The notes beneath the pieces were generated by a model. It had not been told where the DNA came from. It worked only from the letters and a program-made list of their open reading frames with translations, and made no database searches. The translations under genes and the position numbers were made by a program. 59,446 bases of DNA, taken from contig JAUCBJ010003217.1 of assembly GCA_032718475.1 (NCBI GenBank), positions 1 to 59,446 on the forward strand, read 5' to 3'. The stretch comes from Nemertoderma westbladi (taxonomy: Eukaryota; Xenacoelomorpha; Nemertodermatida; Nemertodermatidae). Positions 24,613 to 37,220 of this stretch are shown here, piece by piece; within the stretch, counting starts at the first letter, position 1; every line of letters starts with the position of its first letter.

Positions 24613-25970
24613 GGGGGGCACTCTGTAATTGAATGACGTTTTTATTTTCTTAATTTTGGCGCGGGACTATGTTCAAAAATAGTAATATTTGGCAAACCTA
24701 TGTAATATAGATCCAAAAAACTGAAAATCGCAAAAAAATTTTTTTTTAATTTTAATTTTGCTAATTAACATAATTTATTCAAATTTTTAAAAAAAGGCTT
24801 CTAGAACCGCAATTTTGATTCAAATTGTCCAAAATTTGGTTCGAATGTCCGGAACAATGTTATAAAACGATGCAATTGACAGAATTTAAACATCTGTCTT
24901 ACTTTTAAAATTATTCCATTTTTTCGAAATTTTTCACCAAAAATAACTAAAAAACTCGAAAAAGTCACAAAAAATTTCGAATTTTGACTATAACTTTGGT
25001 TAAAATCAAAATTTCAAAATTTTGTCAATTGCATAGTTAAAACACTTCATCAAGACCACGCATGCCAAAAATCAGCCAGTTTTGACCAATTCCCTACAAG
25101 TAGTAGCATTTTAAAATATAAAAAAGTGCAAAAAAATGAAATAGGAATAAATCCAATTTAAAGTTCGAAAGCAGATTAGTTTGATAAAAATATCTTAGTT
25201 TTGCAATATTTTCAGTTAAAATAACTCTATTTACGAATTTTTTTTTTTTAACATGTAGTGCTCCATGTGCTACATGCGGAATTTTCGGTTTTAAGTAAAG
25301 ATCACCAAATACGATGTATATTAATTAATGATTATGACATTGTGACATAGTGATTTTGACATTTACGTTCTGGGCATATACTACTGCAATCTTGTAATTC
25401 GTGTAATCAGAATTTCAGAATCCTAGGCTAACCTAACAGCTGTGACTGTTCTAGCTACCATGAGCTAGGGTTAGGCAGACGGTTCCTGCTAGGATTAGGG
25501 AGCAAACGGTTAATATTGGGGTTAGGGTTAGATTACAGTTAGGTTGGGGTTCTGACTATGTTGACCCTAACCAAAAAAATTAACCCACACTACCGGTACG
25601 GCAGTGTGGGTAGGGACAGATTTGCGTTAGAGCCGAATTCACAGTCAGACAGTACAAGGGAAAGGGACTAATGTTCACAGATACTCGTTTAAATTTACCG
25701 CCACTGATGCTTAGATACAGTTGCTAAGCAACATTACACTGGATACACCAGAAAACCGAAAATAAACTTCTTATGAGTGAAAATACGAAAAATTTGGATA
25801 TTTTTGTGCCAGATTAAGGTGTACGAAAGTCCATATATCTCGAAAACTAAAAGTCGCTCTGTCAAACCGTTTGCATATTTGGAATCTCCATTAAAAATCG
25901 GCTTAGAACAAAAAATAAAAAAAATGACCAAAATTCTTAAAAAAAAAAATTTAATTACAGAGTGCCCCCC
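24613..25970. mobile_element. Non-autonomous DNA transposon with TTAA target duplication
   Basis: The ends GGGGGGCACTCTGTAATT (24613-24630) and its exact reverse complement (25953-25970) are both bordered by TTAA (24609-24612 and 25971-25974), and identity extends three bases beyond each. A TTAA duplication is typical of the piggyBac and Kolobok superfamilies. The 1358-bp interior is very AT-rich with no transposase ORF, so this copy is non-autonomous. Inside, CCCACACT...AGTGTGGG (25585-25611) makes a hairpin, and 25490-25530 has GGGGTTAGGGTTAG-like telomere-type words. Confidence 0.75.
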
Positions 25971-25974
25971 TTAA

Positions 25975-26677
25975 AACTAGAGCGTAGCTGCTGGAACTGT
26001 AGAAAAAACAAGTCGGTCGAAATTGTAATCTTGTCAAGTGCCATGGGCTAGGCCTACGTAATTTAATTATAAAATGTGAATATTTCACGACGTACGAGGT
26101 GTAAAGGAAAGAATCGATGGTCACCTACATTTATGAGATCCGGTATGCAGGAAGAAAACGTCGTGAAAATTTTGGTGCAAAGTTTATATATTTTATTAAA
26201 AAGTACCTTAATTATAATTAATTAATTATTCGATGCTAGTTGGTGAGGCCCCCTCCAGTGTTCAGTGTTTGAACTGTTTGAACTCAAATAATTTATTTTT
26301 TGGTGATTTATTATTTGCTATAGGTTATGGAAATATAAAAATGAATAAATTATATAATTTGGTATAACAAAGGACGTTTTTGGATAAATAAATTTAATAT
26401 TAATACAACGAAAATGACAGCTTTTAGAAAATATACCCGAAATACAAATGTTTACAGGCTTTTAAAAGTATTTATACGACCAGAACAGGATTGACACACA
26501 CTACGTTGTGATGGGTTTTACGTACATATCTATCTACACACAAAATATGATAAATATTGTCACCAAATCGATGTAGGAGTTGACGATAGAGCTGATCGTT
26601 TGGATTTCCCACACTGAGATGGCTTTCTCAAGAGCCTGAGCTGGAAATGACAATAACAAGAGAAGCGAGATAGGAGA
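25975..26677. other. Unique region between TTAA element and 54-bp array
   Basis: About 700 bp, AT-rich, with no supported ORF, RNA gene or repeat. Confidence 0.5.
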
Positions 26678-29600
26678 AGAAGCAATCACGGAAACGGCCA
26701 ACAGTGTAACCACTGGGAAATGTAGTCTCTAAGAAGCAATCACGGAAACGGCCAACAGTGTAACCACTGGGAAGTGTAGTCTCTAAGAAGCAATCACGGA
26801 AACGGCCAACAGTGTAACCACTGGGAAATGTAGTCTCTAAGAAGCAATCACGGAAACGGCCAACAGTGTAACCACTGGGAAATGTAGTCTCTAAGAAGCA
26901 ATCACGGAAACGGCCAACAGTGTAACCACTGGGAAATGTAGTCTCTAAGAAGCAATCACGGAAACGGCCAACAGTGTAACCACTGGGAAATGTAGTCTCT
27001 AAGAAGCAATCACGGAAACGGCCAACAGTGTAACCACTGGGAAATGTAGTCTCTAAGAAGCAATCACGGAAACGGCCAACAGTGTAACCACTGGGAAGTG
27101 TAGTCTCTAAGAAGCAATCACGGAAACGGCCAACAGTGTAACCACTGGGAAATGTAGTCTCTAAGAAGCAATCACGGAAACGGCCAACAGTGTAACCACT
27201 GGGAAATGTAGTCTCTAAGAAGCAATCACGGAAACGGCCAACAGTGTAACCACTGGGAAATGTAGTCTCTAAGAAGCAATCACGGAAACGGCCAACAGTG
27301 TAACCACTGGGAAATGTAGTCTCTAAGAAGCAATCACGGAAACGGCCAACAGTGTAACCACTGGGAAATGTAGTCTCTAAGAAGCAATCACGGAAACGGC
27401 CAACAGTGTAACCACTGGGAAATGTAGTCTCTAAGAAGCAATCACGGAAACGGCCAACAGTGTAACCACTGGGAAATGTAGTCTCTAAGAAGCAATCACG
27501 GAAACGGCCAACAGTGTAACCACTGGGAAATGTAGTCTCTAAGAAGCAATCACGGAAACGACCAACAGTGTAACCACTGGGAAATGTAGTCTCTAAGAAG
27601 CAATAACGGAAACGACCAACAGTGTAACCACTGGGAAATGTAGTCTCTAAGAAGCAATAACGGAAACGTATAAACTAACCACTGGGAAATGTAGTCTCTA
27701 AGAAGCAATCACGGAAACGACCAACAGTGTAACCACTGGGAAATGTAGTCTCTAAGAAGCAATCACGGAAACGGCCAACAGTGTAACCACTGGGAAATGT
27801 AGTCTCTAAGAAGCAATCACGGAAACGACCAACAGTGTAACCACTGGGAAATGTAGTCTCTAAGAAGCAATCACGGAAACGTATAAACTAACCACTGGGA
27901 AATGTAGTCTCTAAGAAGCAATAACGGAAACGACCAACAGTGCAACCACTGGGAAATGTAGTCTCTAAGAAGCAATCACGGAAACGACCAACAGTGTAAC
28001 CACTGGGAAATGTAGTCTCTAAGAAGCAATCACGGAAACGTATAAACTAACCACTGGGAAATGTAGTCTCTAAGAAGCAATAACGGAAACGACCAACAGT
28101 GTAACCACTGGGAAGTGTAGTCTCTAAGAAGCAATCACGGAAACGTATAAACTAACCACTGGGAATGTAGTCTCTAAGAAGCAATAACGGAAACGTATAA
28201 ACTAACCACTGGGAAATGTAGTCTCTAAGAAGCAATCACGGAAACGACCAACAGTGTAACCACTGGGAAATGTAGTCTCTAAGAAGCAATCACGGAAACG
28301 TATAAACTAACCACTGGGAATGTAGTCTCTAAGAAGCAATCACGGAAACGGCCAACAGTGTAACCACTGGGAAGTGTAGTCTCTGAGAAGCAATCACGGA
28401 AACGACCAACAGTGTAACCACTGGGAAATGTAGTCTCTAAGAAGCAATCACGGAAACGACCAACAGTGTAACCACTGGGAAGTGTAGTCTCTAAGAAGCA
28501 ATCACGGAAACGACCAACAGTGTAACCACTGGGAAATGTAGTCTCTAAGAAGCAATCACGGAAACGTATAAACTAACCACTGGGAATGTAGTCTCTAAGA
28601 AGCAATAACGGAAACGTATAAACTAACCACTGGGAATGTAGTCTCTAAGAAGCAATAACGGAAACGACCAACAGTGTAACCACTGGGAAATGTAGTCTCT
28701 AAGAAGCAATAACGGAAACGACCAACAGTGTAACCACTGGGAAATGTAGTCTCTAAGAAGCAATCACGGAAACGGCCAACAGTGTAACCACTGGGAAATG
28801 TAGTCTCTAAGAAGCAATAACGGAAACGTATAAACTAACCACTGGGAATGTAGTCTCTAAGAAGCAATATCGGAAACGACCAACAGTGTAACCACTGGGA
28901 AATGTAGTCTCTAAGAAGCAATAACGGAAACGTATAAACTAACCACTGGGAATGTAGTCTCTAAGAAGCAATAACGGAAACGTATAAACTAACCACTGGG
29001 AATGTAGTCTCTAAGAAGCAATAACGGAAACGACCAACAGTGTAACCACTGGGAAGTGTAGTCTCTAAGAAGCAATCACGGAAACGACCAACAGTGTAAC
29101 CACTGGGAATGTAGTCTCTAAGAAGCAATCACGGAAACGGCCAACAGTGTAACCACTGGGAAGTGTAGTCTCTGAGAAGCAATCACGGAAACGACCAACA
29201 GTGTAACCACTGGGAAATGTAGTCTCTAAGAAGCAATCACGGAAACGACCAACAGTGTAACCACTGGGAAATGTAGTCTCTAAGAAGCAATCACGGAAAC
29301 GTATAAACTAACCACTGGGAATGTAGTCTCTAAGAAGCAATAACGGAAACGACCAACAGTGTAACAACTGGGAAATGTAGTCTCTAAGAAGCAATAACGG
29401 AAACGTATAAACTAACCACTGGGAAATGTAGTCTCTAAGAAGCAATCACGGAAACGGCCAACAGTGTAACCACTGGGAAATGTAGTCTCTAAGAAGCAAT
29501 AACGGAAACGACCAACAGTGTAACAACTGGGAAATGTAGTCTCTAAGAAGCAATCACGGAAACGACCAACAGTGTAACCACTGGGAAATGTAGTCTCTAA

Positions 29601-32600
29601 GAAGCAATCACGGAAACGGCCAACAGTGTAACCACTGGGAAATGTAGTCTCTAAGAAGCAATCACGGAAACGGCCAACCGTGTAACCACTGGGAAATGTA
29701 GTCTCTAAGAAGCAATCACGGAAACGACCAACAGTGTAACCACTGGGAAATGTAGTCTCTAAGAAGCAATCACGGAAACGACCAACAGTGTAACAACTGG
29801 GAAATGTAGTCTCTAAGAAGCAATCACGGAAACGGCCAACCGTGTAACCACTGGGAAATGTAGTCTCTAAGAAGCAATCACGGAAACGACCAACAGTGTA
29901 ACCACTGGGAAATGTAGTCTCTAAGAAGCAATCACGGAAACGACCAACAGTGTAACCACTGGGAAATGTAGTCTCTAAGAAGCAATCACGGAAACGACCA
30001 ACAGTGTAACCACTGGGAAATGTAGTCTCTAAGAAGCAATAACGGAAACGTATAAACTAACCACTGGGAATGTAGTCTCTAAGAAGCAATCACAGAAACG
30101 ACCAACAGTGTAACCACTGGGAAATGTAGTCTCTAAGAAGCAATAACGGAAACGTATAAACTAACCACTGGGAATGTAGTCTCTAAGAAGCAATAACGGA
30201 AACGACCAACAGTGTAACCACTGGGAAATGTAGTCTCTAAGAAGCAATCACGGAAACGGCCAACAGTGTAACCACTGGGAAATGTAGTCTCTAAGAAGCA
30301 ATCACGGAAACGGCCAACAGTGTAACCACTGGGAAATGTAGTCTCTAAGAAGCAATCACGGAAACGGCCAACAGTGTAACCACTGGGAAATGTAGTCTCT
30401 AAGAAGCAATCACGGAAACGGCCAACAGTGTAACCACTGGGAAATGTAGTCTCTAAGAAGCAATCACAGAAACGACCAACAGTGTAACCACTGGGAAATG
30501 TAGTCTCTAAGAAGCAATCACGGAAACGTATAAACTAACCACTGGGAATGTAGTCTCTAAGAAGCAATAACGGAAACGACCAACAGTGTAACCACTGGGA
30601 AATGTAGTCTCTAAGAAGCAATAACGGAAACGTATAAACTAACCACTGGGAATGTAGTCTCTAAGAAGCAATCACGGAAACGGCCAACAGTGTAACCACT
30701 GGGAAATGTAGTCTCTAAGAAGCAATCACGGAAACGGCCAACAGTGTAACCACTGGGAAATGTAGTCTCTAAGAAGCAATAACGGAAACGGCCAACAGTG
30801 TAACCACTGGGAAATGTAGTCTCTAAGAAGCAATCACGGAAACGGCCAACAGTGTAACCACTGGGAAATGTAGTCTCTAAGAAGCAATAACGGAAACGAC
30901 CAACAGTGTAACCACTGGGAAATGTAGTCTCTAAGAAGCAATCACGGAAACGACCAACAGTGTAACCACTGGGAAATGTAGTCTCTAAGAAGCAATCACG
31001 GAAACGGCCAACAGTGTAACCACTGGGAAATGTAGTCTCTAAGAAGCAATAACGGAAACGACCAACAGTGTAACCACTGGGAAATGTAGTCTCTAAGAAG
31101 CAATCACGGAAACGACCAACAGTGTAACCACTGGGAAATGTAGTCTCTAAGAAGCAATCACGGAAACGACCAACAGTGTAACCACTGGGAAATGTAGTCT
31201 CTAAGAAGCAATAACGGAAACGACCAACAGTGTAACCACTGGGAAATGTAGTCTCTAAGAAGCAATCACGGAAACGTATAAACTAACCACTGGGAAATGT
31301 AGTCTCTAAGAAGCAATAATGGAAACGACCAACAGTGTAACCACTGGGAAATGTAGTCTCTAAGAAGCAATCACGGAAACGACCAACAGTGTAACCACTG
31401 GGAAATGTAGTCTCTAAGAAGCAATCACGGAAACGACCAACAGTGTAACCACTGGGAAATGTAGTCTCTAAGAAGCAATAACGGAAACGACCAACAGTGT
31501 AACCACTGGGAAATGTAGTCTCTAAGAAGCAATCACGGAAACGACCAACAGTGTAACCACTGGGAAATGTAGTCTCTAAGAAGCAATCACGGAAACGACC
31601 AACAGTGTAACCACTGGGAAATGTAGTCTCTAAGAAGCAATAACGGAAACGACCAACAGTGTAACCACTGGGAAATGTAGTCTCTAAGAAGCAATAACGG
31701 AAACGGCCAACAGTGTAACCACTGGGAAATGTAGTCTCTAAGAAGCAATCACGGAAACGGCCAACAGTGTAACCACTGGGAAATGTAGTCTCTAAGAAGC
31801 AATCACGGAAACGGCCAACAGTGTAACCACTGGGAAATGTAGTCTCTAAGAAGCAATCACGGAAACGGCCAACAGTGTAACCACTGGGAAATGTAGTCTC
31901 TAAGAAGCAATAACGGAAACGACCAACAGTGTAACCACTGGGAAATCTAGTCTCTAAGAAGCAATCACGGAAACGGCCAACAGTGTAACCACTGGGAAAT
32001 GTAGTCTCTAAGAAGCAATCACGGAAACGGCCAACAGTGTAACCACTGGGAAATGTAGTCTCTAAGAAGCAATAACGGAAACGACCAACAGTGTAACCAC
32101 TGGGAAATCTAGTCTCTAAGAAGCAATCACGGAAACGGCCAACAGTGTAACCACTGGGAAATGTAGTCTCTAAGAAGCAATCACGGAAACGGCCAACAGT
32201 GTAACCACTGGGAAATGTAGTCTCTAAGAAGCAATAACGGAAACGACCAACAGTGTAACCACTGGGAAATGTAGTCTCTAAGAAGCAATCACGGAAACGG
32301 CCAACAGTGTAACCACTGGGAAATGTAGTCTCTAAGAAGCAATCACGGAAACGGCCAACAGTGTAACCACTGGGAAATGTAGTCTCTAAGAAGCAATCAC
32401 GGAAACGACCAACAGTGTAACCACTGGGAAATGTAGTCTCTAAGAAGCAATCACGGAAACGACCAACAGTGTAACCACTGGGAAATGTAGTCTCTAAGAA
32501 GCAATCACGGAAACGGCCAACAGTGTAACCACTGGGAAATGTAGTCTCTAAGAAGCAATCACGGAAACGACCAACAGTGTAACCACTGGGAAATGTAGTC

Positions 32601-34497
32601 TCTAAGAAGCAATAACGGAAACGTATAAACTAACCACTGGGAAATGTAGTCTCTAAGAAGCAATCACGGAAACGGCCAACAGTGTAACCACTGGGAAATG
32701 TAGTCTCTAAGAAGCAATCACGGAAACGGCCAACAGTGTAACCACTGGGAAATGTAGTCTCTAAGAAGCAATCACGGAAACGACCAACAGTGTAACCACT
32801 GGGAAATGTAGTCTCTAAGAAGCAATAACGGAAACGTATAAACTAACCACTGGGAAATGTAGTCTCTAAGAAGCAATCACGGAAACGGCCAACAGTGTAA
32901 CCACTGGGAAGTGTAGTCTCTAAGAAGCAATCACGGAAACGACCAACAGTGTAACCACTGGGAAATGTAGTCTCTAAGAAGCAATAACGGAAACGTATAA
33001 ACTAACCACTGGGAAATGTAGTCTCTAAGAAGCAATCACGGAAACGGCCAACAGTGTAACCACTGGGAAATGTAGTCTCTAAGAAGCAATCACGGAAACG
33101 ACCAACAGTGTAACCACTGGGAAATGTAGTCTCTAAGAAGCAATAACGGAAACGTATAAACTAACCACTGGGAAATGTAGTCTCTAAGAAGCAATCACGG
33201 AAACGGCCAACAGTGTAACCACTGGGAAGTGTAGTCTCTAAGAAGCAATCACGGAAACGACCAACAGTGTAACCACTGGGAAATGTAGTCTCTAAGAAGC
33301 AATAACGGAAACGTATAAACTAACCACTGGGAAATGTAGTCTCTAAGAAGCAATCACGGAAACGACCAACAGTGTAACCACTGGGAAATGTAGTCTCTAA
33401 GAAGCAATAACGGAAACGTATAAACTAACCACTGGGAAATGTAGTCTCTAAGAAGCAATAACGGAAACGACCAACAGTGTAACCACTGGGAAATGTAGTC
33501 TCTAAGAAGCAATCACGGAAACGTATAAACTAACCACTGGGAAATGTAGTCTCTAAGAAGCAATAACGGAAACGACCAACAGTGTAACCACTGGGAAATG
33601 TAGTCTCTAAGAAGCAATCACGGAAACGACCAACAGTGTAACCACTGGGAAATGTAGTCTCTAAGAAGCAATAACGGAAACGACCAACAGTGTAACCACT
33701 GGGAAATGTAGTCTCTAAGAAGCAATAACGGAAACGACCAACAGTGTAACCACTGGGAAATGTAGTCTCTAAGAAGCAATCACGGAAACGACCAACAGTG
33801 TTACCACTGGGAAATGTAGTCTCTAAGAAGCAATCACGGAAACGACCAACAGTGTAACCACTGGGAAATGTAGTCTCTAAGAAGCAATAACGGAAACGAC
33901 CAACAGTGTAACCACTGGGAAATGTAGTCTCTAAGAAGCAATCACGGAAACGACCAACAGTGTAACCACTGGGAAATGTAGTCTCTAAGAAGCAATAACG
34001 GAAACGACCAACAGTGTAACCACTGGGAAATGTAGTCTCTAAGAAGCAATAACGGAAACGTATAAACTAACCACTGGGAAATGTAGTCTCTAAGAAGCAA
34101 TAACGGAAACGACCAACAGTGTAACCACTGGGAAATGTAGTCTCTAAGAAGCAATCACGGAAACGACCAACAGTGTTACCACTGGGAAATGTAGTCTCTA
34201 AGAAGCAATCACGGAAACGACCAACAGTGTAACCACTGGGAAATGTAGTCTCTAAGAAGCAATAACGGAAACGACCAACAGTGTAACCACTGGGAAATGT
34301 AGTCTCTAAGAAGCAATCACGGAAACGACCAACAGTGTAACCACTGGGAAATGTAGTCTCTAAGAAGCAATAACGGAAACGACCAACAGTGTAACCACAG
34401 GGAAATGTAGTCTCTAAGAAGCAATCACGGAAACGTATAAACTAACCACTGGGAATGTAGTATCTAAGAAGCAATCACACCAACGACCAACAGTGTC
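26678..34497. repeat. 54-bp satellite array, about 145-150 copies
   Basis: A 7.8-kb array of units containing GAAGCAATCACGGAAACGGC, CAACAGTGTAACCACTGGG and AAATGTAGTCTCTAA. CAGTG and CACTG in the full unit form a 5-bp stem around TAAC. A recurrent shorter variant of 48-49 bp replaces that part with GTATAAACTAACCACTGGG and lacks the left stem arm. The first 18 or so units (to about 27550) are nearly identical; after that GGCC/GACC, ATCACGG/ATAACGG and the short variant mix in irregular blocks. The minus-strand ORF near 34 kb is repeat translation. Confidence 0.97.
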
Positions 34498-35227
34498 TTT
34501 AGAGCTTGATTGACAGGCGTGTTTGACTGAGTCTCATAAAACAACGTAAACATCCTACCTTAACAACACAATATTTCAATTTTCGAATAAGTATGTATAG
34601 AAGATTAATTATAGTAAATTTCCTTAACTCCTGTTTGAGATCCGATGGAAACATAATTCATGATATTGGAATATTATATTAAACCACATTTAATTATGGT
34701 TAGCAAACCAGACAAGATACGTGTTTATTAACTTGTTAGCAGAAACTTACATCAAACTGCTTCATTATAGGATTAACTGAATCAATACTGTCAGCAGTAT
34801 TGAACACACATTATTTTTGATATCCAACCGCCTTATCTACAACTGAGTTTTGGATAAAGATTATATGAATTCGCACTATAGAGATGGGGCCTGTTCCTCT
34901 GTAGGTTAACAACTAAATCTTTCTAATGACAAGCCGTATGATCTGTTGACTAGGTTGCCTTTAGTATTTCAAATTATTTCTCATCAAGTTTTGATGCCAA
35001 ATCTACTAAAATAAATCATTTACACTATTTTAAACATGTTGGGCTTTTCTGGCTTAAACAATAAACGAAATAATTTACAAGCTAGAGAAAGAAGCATCTT
35101 ACCAAAAAAACCCAAAACGTCCCAATTTGTCAGAACGGAAAGATACATGCTACAGATATCGGCTTACATATTAATCGAAATAGATGGATGGGAAATGTGG
35201 AAGGAGTATGTGCATGGGTTCTCTCAG
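34498..35227. other. Unique region, no gene seen
   Basis: AT-rich sequence between the 54-bp array and the hAT-like element. A weak ORF at 35036 runs into the transposon and poly-C tract and is not credible. Confidence 0.5.
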
Positions 35228-35779
35228 CAGGGATGGCAAAACGAAACAAAAGTTTCGTTTGTTTTCAAAAAATTTAAATATACCCCCCCCCCCCCCCCCC
35301 CCCATCCCCTGATCATGTGAGAGGCCTGGGTATACCATATGCTGTATGTATTGTATGGTAGTAATTTACCATCAGTATTGCCTTAGTGCCTTACAGTACT
35401 ATTTTTATTGTAGGATATAGGACTTACATAGCTGTTTAATTGCACTGATACCGATAACTGGTAGGCAATAAGGTTGCTGTATTGAAGGAAATAATTTACT
35501 ATAATTATTATTTATAATTTTTCTATTATTTTATATATTATTAAATTTATATCATAATGATTACTTTTAAATTTAAAGAAACGAAACGAAATACTTAACG
35601 AAACGATATTATTATTACATATTACTATAAAATACTTATTATTTTGTTTGTCGTTTCGTTTCGTTTATTGCATGTATTTTAATTTCGTTTTTTGTTTCGT
35701 TTAAAATTGTTTCGCTACGTTATTTTTCGTCTCGTTATTGTGAAATAATGCATCGTTTCGTTTCGCAATGCTATCCCTG
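35228..35779. mobile_element. hAT-like non-autonomous element rich in CGAAAC/GTTTCG
   Basis: The left end CAGGGATGGCAAAACGAAAC is matched in inverse at the right end (CAGGGATAGCATTGCGAAAC read on the minus strand). The flanking octamers TCTCTCAG (35220-35227) and GCTCTCAG (35780-35787) agree at 7 of 8 positions, as an aged 8-bp duplication would. CAGGG ends and 8-bp duplications are typical of the hAT superfamily. The 552-bp interior contains many GTTTCGTTTCG words near the right end, a poly-C tract at 35283 and no ORF. Confidence 0.65.
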
Positions 35780-37220
35780 GCTCTCAGTAACGTTACATAC
35801 GTACAAGTACAACCTTCCCACCACCGCACTGTCCCAATGTGCTTGCATGGTGGGGTGGGTTTGCAGAGCAATAAATTAAATATTGTACTAAATGTTGCCG
35901 TAAATAAACTGAAAACGTTGATTTACTATCAATCTGCAAAAACATTTATTAACTTTGGTTCCGTCCGCCCATTAGCGTATAGTTAGATTGGGTGCGACTA
36001 TGAAGGGGGTCGCCGTAGCCACTATATCATTTAGAGCCGACCTTCTCAGCTTTCTAATAAATCGTGATGGCCATTTAGGTATGAATGCTGAACTCTCGAC
36101 ATCAGCTGTCACAATGAGAAAAAATAACGGCACATTAAAAGGCATTTTGACAGTTTCAAAAATAATCCCCGCCTACGTTGACAGATTACAAATTACTTTC
36201 ACAACAAATAATTATTATTATAATTCAACTTCTCCATTGGAAATTACCTTCCAGACGGATTAAAATACTGAAGTTTTTTTTCACAGTGAATGAATTTTAT
36301 TGAATCCTAAAAATCAATAGTAAAAGGTTTAAAAATATAATTAAATAAAACGTAATTAAATTATATGTAACTTTTATATATATTATTAGTCACTACAGTA
36401 CAAGACAAGTACATATTGGAGTAGCACCAACTGGATGACATAAAATTACTGGCAAAGCAACACGGCAAGTTTATATTCGGATGAATTATTATATAAACCG
36501 GCATTGAACCACTCGCGCACCATTCTAGATTATATTGTATGTAACAGTTAGTAACAGTTACTATACCGGTACTGTATCTAATAATGTTGTTTATTTATAT
36601 CACTGAAATACGAAAATCATTATCGACTGATGAAACCAATATTATAAATAATTGTCCAGTCAAACTAATAAAAACAGGCTTAAATTCGCTATATTTAATC
36701 TTGACTTGACTGTTCCTTTTGCTTTTGTTTGGCTTGTTTTATGTAAATTTACTTATAATTTCAATGAATAAATATAATTTATGATTCGCAGAATATAATA
36801 TGTTCATCGACGTTTTTGTACATTAACAATAAGGTAATAGAATACAACAAATGGAGTTTGAATTACTTTTGGGTATTATGTGATAGATTGACTCGACTCG
36901 ACTATAAATGTTAACGGCGGGCTCAGTAATATTAGTTACCGGTAGTCTAATATTTCAATGTAATATTCACCAAAGATAAAACCAACTCTAAAAAGAAAGT
37001 AAGTTCTCGCTAGGACACTGCACTTTATTAACAACACCAATCGGCAATCAGTACGTTTAATATAATTAATTTACATGACCAGATATTCGTTCGATATAAT
37101 TTAATATCTTAGTTACTTAGGCCGTTAACTAATTATACCGCAAGCAGAAAAAAACCTGCCGCTATAAAGGAAGGGAATTATTAGATGCGATAATATCAAT
37201 GGGAATCACAATGAGTTTCA
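35780..37220. other. Intergenic region 3' of POMK
   Basis: AT-rich, 1.4 kb. A 91-codon plus-strand open stretch (35988-36263) shows no recognisable domain. No RNA gene seen. The POMK 3' UTR (minus strand) would lie at the right end. Confidence 0.5.

Noticed and set aside
25490-25540. Interstitial telomere repeat
   Set aside because: Only two or three degenerate TTAGGG words inside the TTAA element; too short to call telomeric.
33942-34154. LLLRDYISQWL repeat ORF
   Set aside because: Translation of the 54-bp satellite (18 codons per unit).
5431-34497. CRISPR-like arrays
   Set aside because: Units are contiguous tandem repeats with no unique spacers, in an animal genome.
35036-35320. 94-codon plus-strand ORF ending in poly-Pro
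   Set aside because: It crosses the hAT-like terminus and the poly-C tract; the Pro run is just C-homopolymer.
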